Shown: piece by piece, positions 11,822-22,871 of the stretch
How positions within the stretch are numbered: the first letter of the stretch is position 1
Layout of the letters: the number at the start of each line of letters is the position of its first letter
Made by a program: the position numbers and the translations under genes
Source: Gossypium raimondii
Lineage: Eukaryota > Streptophyta > Magnoliopsida > Malvales > Malvaceae
NCBI RefSeq assembly: GCF_025698545.1
Contig: NC_068575.1
Location: forward strand, 58,847,980-58,911,979
Length of the DNA stretch: 64,000 nucleotides
Direction: 5' to 3'
Notes under the pieces: model-generated
What the model was told of the DNA's origin: nothing
Seen by the model: only the letters and a program-made list of their open reading frames with translations
Database searches by the model: none

Positions 11822-13189
11822 TTAGTGGTCACCTGGTAGAGACTTGATGATGTCAGAATCACCTGCAGGGTAGAGAAAGAAACAGTTAGTAAACATCAAT
11901 GATCGAGTTGTACAGGCAAGTAATTATCGGAATTTAGATATGGTGTTTACCGGGGTCGACGATACTCAAGCAGGATACACGGAAGTATTTCCCACAAGCA
12001 GTTCCTAGATCATTATTGTCTGGATAATTAAAGAGAGATTAGATGTCAAGACAAATGAAAGAAAAGCAACAAAGGAATCCTAAGATCGATCAACCATGTT
12101 TGTTTGAAAAATTGCCTCTTCCGATTGGGCTATCCAAAAAATGATCATTGACACATGTGGAGAAGAAAAGTATTGGCAATCCAACACAGGAAACATTCAA
12201 CTCAAGCCAAGATAAGTGTTGTTATATCATAAAATCGAATGTTCTTCCATAGGAAAGATGCCTCAAAAACTGACTAAATCAGTTCTAAATAAAATAACAA
12301 TAATGCAAGAAAAAGGTAATTCAAAAGAATCTAGACTATCCACAGTTGTTACCAAAGAAAACCCGAATCAAGTAAACGAGGAAGAGTTTAAGTTCATCTA
12401 AATCAAATTCAAAGCAATAAATTGAGGGCCAGGGTACATAACCAACTATCTTTACCTATTGCACATAAAGCCAACATCGAATATTTTAGTTTCTATTATC
12501 CCTAATGCATCAATCCAGGTAAAGTTGAACATGGGAAACAATCGAACAAAATAATTAAAGAGGTCAATTTAGCAAAAAATAGAAGACATTACAATAAAAA
12601 ATGTTCCTATCCAACCATAAATCCGCATTACAAACATCAGAATTTTTTTTTTTTTAAAAAGGCCTTTGCAAAGCAGCCGGGGAAAAAAACTTACTTCCAT
12701 TGTAATGGTGAACTCCAACTTTACAGAGCATTGCATAGTATTCAATCTCAGATTTCCTCAGCGGTGGACAATTGTTCGAAATGATAATCAGTTTCCCTAT
12801 TAGAGATCGACAAACCCCAAATTTTCTTCATTAAAAAATTTAGATCTTAAAAATCTACGAACAACCAGAATGATTAAAAGTTAAAAGAAAGAAAACGAAA
12901 TTAAACCCAGATTTTTAAAAAATAATAATAATAAAGAGAAGAGAGTAAAGAACCTTTGGAGCTCCTGAGGGACTTAAGCACTGTTTTATAACCAAGAGTG
13001 TATTTCCCACTCTTCATAACGAGAGCCAACCTGTTGTTGATGCTCTCATGGGTCTTCTTCTGTTAAATCCGAAAATTGAAAAGCATATACATGATTATTT
13101 TAGTTTCATTTTTTGACATTATGAAAACAAATCAATAAATGAAAGAGAGTAGAACGAAGGGTATTCACCGTTTTCTTGCTGGCCACCAT
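11822..13189 (-). CDS. RPL30: 60S ribosomal protein eL30 (L30)
   Basis: Five exons on the minus strand join in frame: 13189-13169, 13059-12954, 12796-12695, 12019-11951 and 11862-11822, giving 112 residues, exactly the usual plant length. The sequence begins [20 protein letters not shown] and includes [55 protein letters not shown] and the end [12 protein letters not shown]. eL30 is a component of the large ribosomal subunit with an L7Ae-like RNA-binding fold. The longest intron, 12020-12694, contains a spurious plus-strand open frame (12216-12401) and an A/T tract. The first exon codes for only seven residues, a common arrangement in ribosomal protein genes. The gene looks intact; cotton-type genomes usually carry several paralogs. 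Confidence 0.96.
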
Positions 13190-13268
13190 TTTTATTGGTG
13201 AGTTTAGTTGGTCTTTTGGGGGGTTCGGCTGCTCAGGGTTCTTCTAACAACGATGTTGAAGCCGACTC

Positions 13269-13400
13269 TAGGGTTTATAGTACCCTTTACCCTTTAGCTT
13301 TTATGGGTTAAACTTAACAAACAATAACAAGAGATAAAACGAAATGTCGGTTGGATCCAACCCAAAATCACTTTTACATGGCCCGAATACTCTTTGGGCC
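13269..13400 (-). promoter_or_regulatory. Ribosomal-protein-type promoter: telo box and site II element
   Basis: Read on the minus strand, AAACCCTA (13276-13269) is a perfect telo box about 80 bases upstream of the eL30 ATG. TGGGCC on the plus strand at 13395-13400 is a site II core. In plants this pair is known to drive ribosomal-protein genes in dividing cells. Their presence is seen; their function here is inferred. Confidence 0.6.
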
Positions 13401-14364
13401 GACCTAAAATATGGTGAACAAGAGTCCAATAATTATAATCCAAATTTATTTCTGCGTAATTTTTTTAAACAATTTCATTATAAATTTTAATTATATATAT
13501 ATATTATATAATATTTAGAACTATTTATAGTCCTCTTAACTCATAAATAGGAGGATAATAGATTTCAATACACTTAAATTTATATCTTTCTACATTAACA
13601 ATAATATTCATACCAGTGAAGTTAAAATTCAATCGACTATTATTCATAATTTTAACAAATGGATCAATCTGGAAGTTTATCCATACTCTTATTCAATTGA
13701 CAATTTTATAGAGTCAAAGATGATTTGTAAAGTCTAGTTTTGAATAGTCAAATTAGTGTCGAGCAACACGAGTCGCGGTAGAGCAGGACAAGGTGAAAAT
13801 TGCTTCTTCATCATCAACATAATTTTCTTGTATAGAAGTTGGTTACATTTATAGTTACAATTGATTTAAGAGATTGGGAAAGTATGTTGTTTGAAAGGCT
13901 CAAATTTTAACAAAGAATTAACAAAACATCTAAAATTATTTTAAGTTTTTTTCATAAATATTTTAAATAAATATTTTTAAGAATTTTAAATTACTATTAC
14001 TATTTTAAATAAAAACTATATCTGTAAAAATTAAAATAATTATATTAAATAAAAAATCCATTCAATTTCGAATAATTACAATTTTTAATTTATATTTTAT
14101 AAATCATCCAAATATGTCAGATAGATTCTAGATTTGAGAGTGGTTAAAATAGTCATTAAATTGTAATATTTTTGAGTGATTAAATTAAAAAAATTATAGT
14201 TGTATAGTTTACCATGTTTATTAATGTATAAATATTCCAAAAAAAAATGATAAGACTACCTAAAAAATAAAGAACGTAACTCCCCCACCCTAACCCCCAA
14301 AAAAGGCGAAAGCTTCAGCAAAATAACTTGCCTCACTCATTCTCACCCCACAGTCGTCGTCACA
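13401..14364. other. Divergent intergenic region between eL30 and TRAPPC12
   Basis: AT-rich DNA shared by two divergent promoters. A dispersed repeat, family D, occupies about 13512-13650. Just upstream of the TRAPPC12 start there is a C-rich stretch (14281-14300) and a CT-rich leader. No further gene seen. Confidence 0.5.
13512..13650 (+). repeat. Dispersed repeat, family D (copy 1)
   Basis: TAGAACTATTTATAGTCC, AAATAGGAGGATAATAGATT and AATACACTTAAATTTATAT recur in the same order at 40075-40200. It is non-coding and of unknown class. Confidence 0.55.
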
Positions 14365-15456
14365 ATGGACGAACCATCACCGCCCGCCGACCCTCCGACG
14401 AACCAATTCGGATCTCTGAACGACGTAGCCCACGAGCTCGCCTCGCTCGAAGACCTCGCTAGTCGTGGCTCATGGCGCTCCATTCTCGACAAAGTTTCCC
14501 GAGCCCGTTCCCTCAACCTCCTAAGTAACCCCCACGACCACCTTATCTACCTCACCTACAACGTTCTCGCCCTCTCGAAACTACGACGTTTCGCCGACGC
14601 TTCGACCGACCTCGACACTCTCGACGACTTCAACAGCCACTATTATAAGTACGAAACTTACCCTCAACTTTACCCCAACCGGTCTGGTTCGATGCTTCCT
14701 TTCTCTCTTCGGTTCATCCATGCTCAGCTGCCGATCAAGCTCGGGAATCGCCAAGAAGGGTTAGATCGGTTTTATCTTTTGCTTAATTTTATTCGTCAGA
14801 AAATAAAAGAAAAAGAAAGCAATAATCTACATGATTCTGTCAAAATTTGGAAAAGAAGGGAAAATTTTGTTCTGAATTGTTTAATTGGGCATCATTTGGG
14901 AGATAAGGAATTCATTTTGTGTTTAGATTTGATCAAGGATATGATTAATCGTGATTATTTAGATCCACTCTTAGTTTCAAAATTAGGGTATATTCAGATG
15001 CAGATTGGTGATATTGAAGGGGCAAAAGGGTCATTTAACCATGTAGAGACGATGTTAAATGAAGGGAAGAATGATAGGTATTCGTTCTTGAGTGAAGTTC
15101 AATTTAGGAACCTTGTGAATAGAAACAAGGCCTTGGTTTATGTGGTGGGCAAAGATTATGTTTCTGCGGTGAGGGAATATGAGGAGTGTATCGAAAGGGA
15201 TCATACGGATGTTGTTGCGATTAATAATAAGGCACTTTGTTTGATGTATTTGAGAGATTTGTCTGATTCCATTAAGGTATTGGAGAATGCACTTGAAAGG
15301 GTTCCTACGAGGGCATTGAATGAGACCCTGGTGGTCAATTTGTGTAGTATGTATGAGTTGGCATATGTCAATCACTCAGAGATTAAGAGGACTTTGAATA
15401 ATTGGATTGTACATGTTGCTCCCGATGATTTTGATGCATCTTGTATCAGGGTTTGA
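14365..15456 (+). CDS. TRAPPC12: TRAPPC12-like TPR protein (trafficking protein particle complex subunit 12)
   Basis: One uninterrupted exon encodes 363 residues. The N-terminus is proline-rich (MDEPSPPADPPTNQFGS). From about residue 30 the protein is helical and TPR-like, with clear repeat text such as NKALVYVVGKDYVSAVREYE and NNKALCLMYLRDLSDSIKVL. The C-terminal LVVNLCSMYELAYV block is typical of TRAPPC12. TRAPPC12 belongs to TRAPPIII-type complexes that act in ER-Golgi and endosomal vesicle tethering; plant versions lack the long N-terminal extension of the animal protein, as here. The family assignment rests on the C-terminal block and overall layout and is recalled rather than aligned. 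Arabidopsis AT4G39820 is the expected counterpart. The start lies about 25 bases after a CT-rich leader, and upstream in-frame text is not conserved-looking. The gene appears intact. Confidence 0.85.
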   Translation: MDEPSPPADPPTNQFGSLNDVAHELASLEDLASRGSWRSILDKVSRARSLNLLSNPHDHLIYLTYNVLALSKLRRFADASTDLDTLDDFNSHYYKYETYPQLYPNRSGSMLPFSLRFIHAQLPIKLGNRQEGLDRFYLLLNFIRQKIKEKESNNLHDSVKIWKRRENFVLNCLIGHHLGDKEFILCLDLIKDMINRDYLDPLLVSKLGYIQMQIGDIEGAKGSFNHVETMLNEGKNDRYSFLSEVQFRNLVNRNKALVYVVGKDYVSAVREYEECIERDHTDVVAINNKALCLMYLRDLSDSIKVLENALERVPTRALNETLVVNLCSMYELAYVNHSEIKRTLNNWIVHVAPDDFDASCIRV

Positions 15457-16162
15457 GGTATTCTTCTATTCACTTGTTTGTCATTAGTATTCCGTTGTAA
15501 TGTCTGAATTTTATATGGTTAAAATTGAGTTCCTACAGAATATCTAAAAGATTATATTACTTTAGATATATTATGTTTATAATGGATGCAATTTTGTTTG
15601 CTTTAGTATTCATGGGCGAGGTGGCTTATTTAGTGGCATTTATTCACATAGGATTTTGACTCAATGCTATGTTTTGTCCTATGTTGCTTTTGATGGTTGA
15701 ATTGCATCATTCTGATTTGAGACTATGCACTTAAGTTCTTGCTCGTGTAGAAGGTTGAATATTGAGATGGGTAGTGCTTATACCTGTATCTGAGTTATTT
15801 TAGCCTTACAAAGAACTGACAACCTATTGAGTAGGTGATTCTTAAAAACAGTATTTATTTTATTTTTATTGTATTTTTCCCCTTATCCACTCCAGTGGTC
15901 TACGGGTTTTCTTGACTCCTATGTGTATGACTAAAACTTTTCATATAGAATTTCCAGTTATTTTGTACTACTAGATTAAATAATAGGTTAACATTTCCCG
16001 TCTATTTTTCTTCAAAATAATACTGGTTCCTGCAAAAGAGTGATCTCTACTGCTATTATTTATATGCCTATTTTACTGAGTATTGTGTTATTTTGGTTCA
16101 TAACAATGGACAACAGCCTAGTTTCTTAGACACCACCATTTGAGAGACAATTTCCTCTGACA
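15457..16162. other. 3' region of TRAPPC12
   Basis: Probable 3' UTR and downstream DNA. A donor-like GAG|GTATTC directly follows the stop codon, and an acceptor-like TTGGGCAG|GTATTAATTCG sits far downstream near 17209, so a spliced 3' UTR is possible. No protein-coding content seen. Confidence 0.35.
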
Positions 16163-16302
16163 TCCCGGTAAGATGATCAAGTGTTCACCATTTGGATTTG
16201 GTCATTGGTTCAAACCCTGGAAACAACCACTGTGTAAAATAAGGGGAAAGCTACATATACCAGAACCTTCTCCAGATCCTGCACTTCTTATAGTGGGAGC
16301 AC
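16163..16302 (+). mobile_element. Au-type SINE, copy 1
   Basis: A tRNA-like B box GGTTCAAACCC (16207-16217) is followed by the characteristic Au text CTGGAAACAACC, AATAAGGGGAAAGCTACATA, CCTTCTCCAGATCCTGCAC and GTGGGAGCACTCA. Au SINEs are short tRNA-derived retroelements moved by LINE machinery. Mutations are dispersed, so it is old. Confidence 0.8.
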
Positions 16303-16314
16303 TCACGTTTGGTT

Positions 16315-16460
16315 ACCGGTTCGGTGATCTAGTGTTTTTAATTTGATCACTGGTTAGAACCCTGGAAATAACCTCTGTGTAAAATAAGGGGAAGACTGCA
16401 TATATCAGTAGTCAGTACCTTTCCCACACCCTGCTTATGGTGGGAGCCTTGTCACTGGAT
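16315..16460 (+). mobile_element. Au-type SINE, copy 2, directly after copy 1
   Basis: Same order as copy 1: GGTTAGAACCC (B box, 16352-16362), CTGGAAATAACCTC, AATAAGGGGAAGACTGCATA, CTTTCCCACACCCTGC and GTGGGAGCCTTGTCACTGG. The two copies lie head to tail with about 12 bases between them and differ from one another throughout. Confidence 0.8.
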
Positions 16461-18044
16461 GAAACCTTTTCATTCATTCATTCTTTTTTTCTACAATCAC
16501 CAAATTATGATGGTACATTAAAATGTTCTAATTGGGATACTGCATACCAATGTGGCTGTTATAAGGTTTCTAATGAGGCATTTATCCTTGATTTGGTAAT
16601 CTATTTTAAAAGATCAGAAGTAGTGACTTGGTATGAAGTAGGAAGTAGAAAAGCAGACACTGAGAAGTAGGAACCTGCATAAAATCTTCTTAGAGCTTCA
16701 GGCAGGGGGGGTGGGGCTTCTCATTGCCAAATAATTCCCAAGTTCTGTATATATGTAGTATTACTGTGATTGCACTTAATGCAGTCAACGGGAAAGTCTT
16801 AGTGATTGGATGTTGCTATAAGTTTGTGATAGAAGATGGGAGTATTGCCTTTATGAATATGATACATGAGATGCACATTTTTACTCCAAAGAAAGGTTTT
16901 GGAAAATGTTCTTAATCAGCTTCTTAGTCAAGCCTTCTAACGAAGCTACCTTTTATCGAATAGACATGAAGTGTTCTAGTACTTGTCTCGATGTTGTACA
17001 TGTTTTCTGTAACATAAGTAGATGGTAACTGCAAAGCATGCTTAAGAACATATTTAATTTGGTAAAATTACAGTTTACAAAGAACAAGTACCATTGATTC
17101 ATTGTTTTAGTCCTTTTGTTGCCTATTTATTTCATTGTTTTGGCATCTTGAACTTTATTTTGACAATTGGCGCCATTTTGGGTCTGATTAATAGCTGAAT
17201 TTGGGCAGGTATTAATTCGTAAAGACGGCAGAGATTTGGATCGCAGCATTAGCCCTTGGTGAGTGCTCTTCACTTTGTTCCTAGTTGATTCAATTACACG
17301 GGGGCACCAATGCTTGTAGAATTAATACTCATATTGACTACCACTTTTGTGGATTCCTTTCTTTTATATATATAAAAAAACAGAATACAGGGTGAGTTCT
17401 TCAACTCAACCAGGTAACTCATGTTTTAAAATTTTAAGATTTTTGAACTTCACATGGAACTTGGACCTTGGAGATTTTCAAAGAAGCGGCTGCGTTTGTC
17501 TAATCGTTGCCGATCTTAACATACTTGTGCTCGCTAGGTTTGGTTTGTTCTTTTTTTCCCTCGTTTTAACACTCAAATTTGGTTCGTTAGTATGGAGGGA
17601 GCTGAATTTAAAAGTGTTGGGATGACAACTGACTGCGAATTTAGATATTTGTAGATACTTGAACCGTCTTTGTGTATTTAGATATAGTAAATTCGAATAT
17701 TTTAATTATTATTCATAATAGATTTTGGATATTAATTTTTCTGGTATATTATTATTATTTGAATTTGATCGAGTATCTCGCAATTGTAAATTAACTTTTT
17801 ACTCCATAAATAATTATATAAATTTTATTTTGTTTGCACTAATATGCAATGTTGCCGAAATTGCCGTGCTTTGTAATGTAGTGGTTAATTTGTAATTTTG
17901 ATTATAGTACTTGATAAGTTTTAACCCATAAAAGAAATTTAGAAATTTTAAACGAATAAAAAAGACTTGAGATTAATAAATTGCGATAATTAACAATTAC
18001 ATAAAACGATTTACAAAAATCATAAATATATACATCATTAATTT
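16461..18044. other. Intergenic region with possible untranslated exon
   Basis: A stretch near 17210-17260 has an acceptor before GTATTAATTCGTAAAGACGG and a donor (GTGAGT) after CATTAGCCCTTG, so it could be an untranslated exon. The open frames at 16437-16670, 16724-16915 and 17347-17625 show no domain or codon pattern of a gene. Confidence 0.4.
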
Positions 18045-18554
18045 CTACCTGCACCTATTTTTCATCCGCTGCATACTACTCTCTGATCGTTTTTTAACAT
18101 CCCTCTGAAAGTTCGGTCTCCTTTCGTCCGTCATATAATTCCCAAATCCAAACCCAATTGGATTAACCAACTCCATTTCATAATCATACATTTGATGAGA
18201 AATCGGATCCGGATTAACCAAGCCCAATTCATAATCATACGTTTGACGAGAAACCGGATCCGAAAGAGTTTCGTAAGCCATTTGAAGCTCGAGAAATCGC
18301 TGGGTCGATTCTTCCCTTGCTGAAGGAGGGCAAACGTCGGGATGATATTCAAGAACCATTCTTCTATAAGCCTTCTTTATTTCAGCTAAACCGACATTCT
18401 CGGAATCAAGAGAAAGAACTTTATAAAAATTGGTTTTCCCCCTTTCCGTGGCGGCGAAATTATCAACCCTACATGATATGACTTGACTCTTTCGTCGGAA
18501 CCCTAATTTTGTTGGTGTTGAAACCAATTTGTTGGTACTGAGACTAATTTCCAT
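18045..18554 (-). CDS. Short chloroplast-type DnaJ (J20-like) protein
   Basis: One exon encodes 169 residues. About 35 N-terminal residues are rich in Ser, Thr and Lys with few acids, as in a chloroplast transit peptide. The J domain spans about 41-108: NFYKVLSLDSENVGLAEIKK, then YRRMVLEYHPDVCPP with the HPD tripeptide needed to stimulate Hsp70, then AYETLSDPVSRQTYDYEL. The closest recalled relative is chaperone protein dnaJ 20 (DJC26), which targets misfolded plastid enzymes such as DXS for degradation. After the J domain, a 17-residue segment is repeated (see the tandem repeat at 18160-18261), and the C-terminus is short and basic. The start is the first ATG and begins a plausible transit peptide. 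Role in plastid protein quality control is inferred from the family. Confidence 0.85.
   Translation of the reverse strand: MEISLSTNKLVSTPTKLGFRRKSQVISCRVDNFAATERGKTNFYKVLSLDSENVGLAEIKKAYRRMVLEYHPDVCPPSAREESTQRFLELQMAYETLSDPVSRQTYDYELGLVNPDPISHQMYDYEMELVNPIGFGFGNYMTDERRPNFQRDVKKRSESSMQRMKNRCR
18160..18261 (-). repeat. In-frame 51-bp tandem duplication within the DnaJ gene
   Basis: Units 18160-18210 and 18211-18261 are near copies, each beginning GGATTAACCAA and ending GGATCC on the plus strand. At protein level DPVSRQTYDYELGLVN is followed by DPISHQMYDYEMELVN. Both the reading frame and the end of the J domain are kept. Confidence 0.9.
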
Positions 18555-20499
18555 GGAAAATCCTGTTCTTGAATATAACGGATTGTTGTAAGCTTCAGTT
18601 ACGAACCTTCTGGAGGTCTAATTATGGAGGATCCCGGCTCGATTTCCGTAAAAATTTGCAGATTAACACGAACTTCGAAATGATTGTTGGAGAAAAATTT
18701 TAAAAAAAAATAAATACAGGAATTTGTGAATAATTAACTGATAGCTCTTAACAAAGAAGTTGGAGCTGAAGCTCTTCAAAGACGGATGGTTTAGTTATAT
18801 ACCAGAAATAAACACGTTTTTCTTGTGTGCAATCATAACGCAGTTTTGGCATGTAGTGGGCGATGGCTTTGTTTGGTCAACGTGTGGTGTCTGGCCTTTG
18901 CTTGGAAATTGCCATCTTTGCTTCGAAGTTGCTACCCCTGCTACCTATAATTAGTATATTTACTATTCTTAAGTATTAACTGCATTGATGTTACTTACGA
19001 TTTACTAATTAGTTCTACGTTAATTTTAAAAAATTTAAAAACAGTTCTTAAAAAAAGTAACATGAGAATTTTTTATTTTTATATAAAATAAAATAAAATA
19101 AACAATTTAAATTCAAAATGAAAGAAATATAAAACAATAACAGTTGGAAACTGTCTAAATTTCTTTTGCAATTGTGATCCAACGACAGCTTAATTACTTT
19201 TAAGAATTTCGTGCAGGGCACACTTTTGTCAAAAAAAAATGTTTGAAACAATGATAGCAAATGTGTTTTTTTCCAATACTTTATGTTACATTAATATTTT
19301 TATCTTAAAAAATTAAATTCAAATTTAAATTCTAAAATTTAAGATGAAATTGTTGATGTGATATAAAATCATTTAAAATAAATAATATCATTGTTTCATA
19401 CAATCTTTCTTTTACCACATGACGGCTTGCATTAAAAAATCACTTATTTTCCTAATTATTATTTTTAATTGACATTTATGCTTAATTTTCATTTATATGA
19501 ACACTTCACCAATAATTTTGAGTTTCAATTGAGGGCGATGGGTTTGAAGTTTAGATTTTAAAATATATATATATAATTATTATTTAATTAAAATTATTAG
19601 TATGTATTTATGAGTTTTTTTATTTAATATATGTTGTGTTATTATTAATTAACGGTGCATGAAATTTATATATTGACTATGCATCAATTTTTTTTTCTTG
19701 AGTTATGCTATACCCATGCTTGAGTAATTTTTTACTTCCAATGCATAGGCGGTTGGAAGTTTTATGTATTTCAAATAATTACACTAATCTCTCATCCTTT
19801 AAAGAAACTTATCACGATGATGTTTACGTAGTATTGTTTACTTTAAAGAGTAAAAATAAAATGATAAGCACACACATATAAGACTTAAGTTCGAAGGTTT
19901 AGTTTAGTTCAAATGGGTTGATTCTCTTTCTGCGTGTGATATTAGGTTTAATTTTGTTTTTTATTATTTTATTTAATTGATTTTTTCTTCATTGTTTCAT
20001 GTTTTTTCTAATGGTTAATAAGAGTGCTTATTCAATCTAGGAGGATACGTGAATCTATGATCTCGAGCAGCGATTTCAAAAATTTGAAACTCAAATTTCT
20101 AGCATAAACACCCCTACACTACTACATTGAGAACATTGTCGTGACGCCATTCATGTAACACTTAATCTCATTAATATAAAAAATGGTCATATTGAGACAC
20201 ATGCATACCACATTTTTATCTGACCACACATTATCTAAATCTAATATAGTAATATGTACACTTACGTGAAATAAATGAGTCACTCCAAACTTTCCACCTA
20301 TAATTACTACTGTGTTCTAAGTGGACAAACATACATAAGATAAAATCCACGCTTTGCTCAAACATTTTCACAACTTAGTTAAAACATCCTATTTAATGGC
20401 TATTCGCATCGCATATAATGCAAATTACTATTACTGTGTATCCCAATAACCCAAGCACAACTTAATTGTTGCATTAAGTTATTTCCTTAAGAATTAGTA
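18555..20499. other. Intergenic region, no gene seen
   Basis: The first part is the upstream region of the DnaJ gene. The rest is AT-rich with long A/T tracts. Open frames at 18760-18954 and 19048-19260 have no features of real genes. Confidence 0.5.
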
Positions 20500-20690
20500 T
20501 TTGGTACATTGATATAGTATGTTTTTTTTTAATTTTACATGTAGCATTAAAAAATTGTCACGTGTCTTTTATTTAATATTTTACTATATACCCTACATGA
20601 CATTTGTCAATCCCTTACTCTACTTGTGAAGTCTAAAAACTCCATTAATAGCGTACTAAATATTTTATTATTTTTTAATTACTTTTATTT
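20500..20690 (+). mobile_element. MITE-like element, family E (copy 1)
   Basis: It starts TTAGTATTTGGTACATTG and ends near AATAGCGTACTAAATATTT, giving short imperfect inverted ends (TAGTATTTGGTAC against AATATTTAGTACG). Inside are GTCACGTGTCTTTTATTTAA, ATTTTACTATATA and ACATTTGTCAATCC. Two more copies lie at 21957-22150 and 59928-60130. Confidence 0.6.
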
Positions 20691-20864
20691 TTCATAATAT
20701 GAAGGAAAATATTTTTTATTATGCCGAATTTATTCCTCTGATATTTTCCATCACAATGCATTGACAAGTTGCTTTTGGTTGTTGGACAAAGCATGGATTC
20801 ACATGTCTTAGACCACACCTACCCATGCCATTACCCATATCACTGCCCGAAATTTAAAAGAAAA

Positions 20865-21904
20865 AGGTGAAATTTATCATTAGTCACTAAACTATCAGTA
20901 AATTTTTGTTCTAGCCACTTAACTAAAAAAAGTTTTAATTTGATCACTAAAGTTTTTCGGAATTGTTTTTGTCACCCTGCTGTTAATGGAACTTTTTTAG
21001 TTGGTACAATTGCAATTTCAGTCCTTAAAATTTATATTTTTGTCAATTTAACCCTAATCACATATAAAATGATAAAATTGAAATTCTTTTAAAATTTTAG
21101 AAAGTTCTAAAAATTAAAATAAGAATAAAAGTATATAAGATTTTCAAAATTAGATAGTGAGAAAATGAAGTAATTTTTTAGACCCCAAATTTCCAATACA
21201 CATTCTTTAAAAACCATTAAGCAAAATTATTGGTTACCTCTTCTGTTTATTGACATGATTTTTGTCATAAGAAACAAAATTCAGAATATAATTTGTGTTT
21301 TTACAATTTAGGTTTTGAAAAACAATATAAATGAAATTGAAATTTTAATTGAGTACAAAAGGAATTTTTCTAGTTTTTTATTATATAAAGATGGTATCAT
21401 AGTCAAATTTATAAGTCTCTATAATATTAATTTTAGATCTTCTTTAGGGACATGAAACTTTACTAGAAGATATTACCAATTTGGTTTTGAGAAACATTAA
21501 GGAGCATGTAATGGGGATAGTGGTCTAAGGTTTTTTTTTAATATGTTATTGGATTCTACTGAATGAAAATTTTATTTATTTCTCATGTGTATTAGTTCTT
21601 CAACAACATTTTTGAGATTTTATATTTTTCTAAAATTATTTTTTGAATTTTTCTATTTTAAATAAATTTGAGGTTTTTTAAAATTTTTATTATATAGAAT
21701 TAGGGTCAAATTAACATAAAATTATAAATATTGAGGGCTAAAATTATTATTATACCAACTAAAAAGTATCACTTAACAATCAGGTGACAAAATACAAATT
21801 TGAAAACTTTAGTGACTATTGACTAAATTATAACTTTTTTAGTAAAATGACTAAAACAAAAACTTACACATAATTTAGTGACCATTGATCTAATTTACCC
21901 TTTT
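20865..21904. mobile_element. Non-autonomous DNA element with inverted ends of about 130 bp
   Basis: The left end (AAGGTGAAATTTATCATTAG, then AAACTATCAGTAAATTTTTG) matches the reverse complement of the right end (AAGGGTAAATTAGATCAATGG, AAATTATGTGTAAGTTTTTG), and pairing continues through TTTTAATTTGATCACTAAAG and GTCACCCTGCTGTTAATGG. The total is about 1.04 kb. The interior is AT-rich with no transposase. Terminal arms this long suggest a Mutator-like or fold-back type. No certain target duplication was found. Confidence 0.7.
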
Positions 21905-21956
21905 AAAATTATGTTCACTTGAAACCTTATCTAATCAAATTACTTTATTATTTAAG

Positions 21957-22150
21957 CAATGGGTTAGTATTTGGTATATTATCATAGTATTTTTTTATTC
22001 CATAAGCTGTTTTAAAAATTATTGTCTTTTTTAATATTTTACTATATATTTATAAGACAATTATCAACCTCCTGATTTGATAATAAAAAAATTATATTAA
22101 TATTTATATATTTTATAATTAAAATTAAAATTATTATTTAGTATGTTGAT
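21957..22150 (+). mobile_element. MITE-like element, family E (copy 2)
   Basis: GTTAGTATTTGGTATATT, TTTTTTATTCCATAAGCTG, TAATATTTTACTATATATTT and AAGACAATTATCAACCTCC match the copies at 20500 and 59928 in order. The right half is the most decayed. Confidence 0.5.
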
Positions 22151-22199
22151 GATAATCTATTTTAATTTTACAAATAACCTTACCTACCCTCAACACGTG

Positions 22200-22218
22200 T
22201 ATATATATATATATATTA
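22200..22218 (+). repeat. (TA)n microsatellite
   Basis: About nine to ten uninterrupted TA units follow ACACGTG. Confidence 0.85.
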
Positions 22219-22871
22219 AAAAACCTGCCTAACAAATTAAAGATCTCTACTACTAATATTTAAGATAATAATCCTGGCTTTAAAAAATATTTATTATTTA
22301 ATTTAAAATGGCCAAGTCAAAGTCAAAATCTCTCTTGTTCAAGCCCATGCCGATGGAATATTCTTTTTGGATCAACTTCCGGCTCCCTCCTCTTAATACC
22401 GATGAAATCGATATGAATTAATAAAATTAATATTATTTTTTCTTGGCCGGGCTTCTTCAACCAACATATCTCTGGGCTTTTTTGAATGGATTTATATGTG
22501 ATTAGTGAAAAAATAGTAGTTATAATAAAATTAAATATTATAGTGATACGATAATATGACGAAAAAAAAAATCAGACGCACTACATTAGAGGTAAACGCT
22601 CATACAAAATGATCATTATTTAAAAAAACCCTCAACATATTATGCTCAAATAACTTAAGAAATATAATTTTTTAAAAAATACAATTAATAGATGTAAAAT
22701 TTAAGAATGCAATTTTAAAATAAAATAACTCGCATAATTAAGTTGATTGAAATAACTTAATCAAGGCTTCATTTGGACTGTATTAGAATTTTTTTTAACA
22801 TTAATTTTATTATAGATTATTATTATATTTGTTCTTTTTGATATAATGCTTAAAATTACTCATTACTGAAC
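22219..22871. other. AT-rich intergenic DNA
   Basis: No open frame, repeat end or RNA gene was recognised. Confidence 0.5.

Noticed and set aside
12216-12401. Plus-strand frame within eL30
   Set aside because: It lies entirely inside the eL30 intron and has no protein features.
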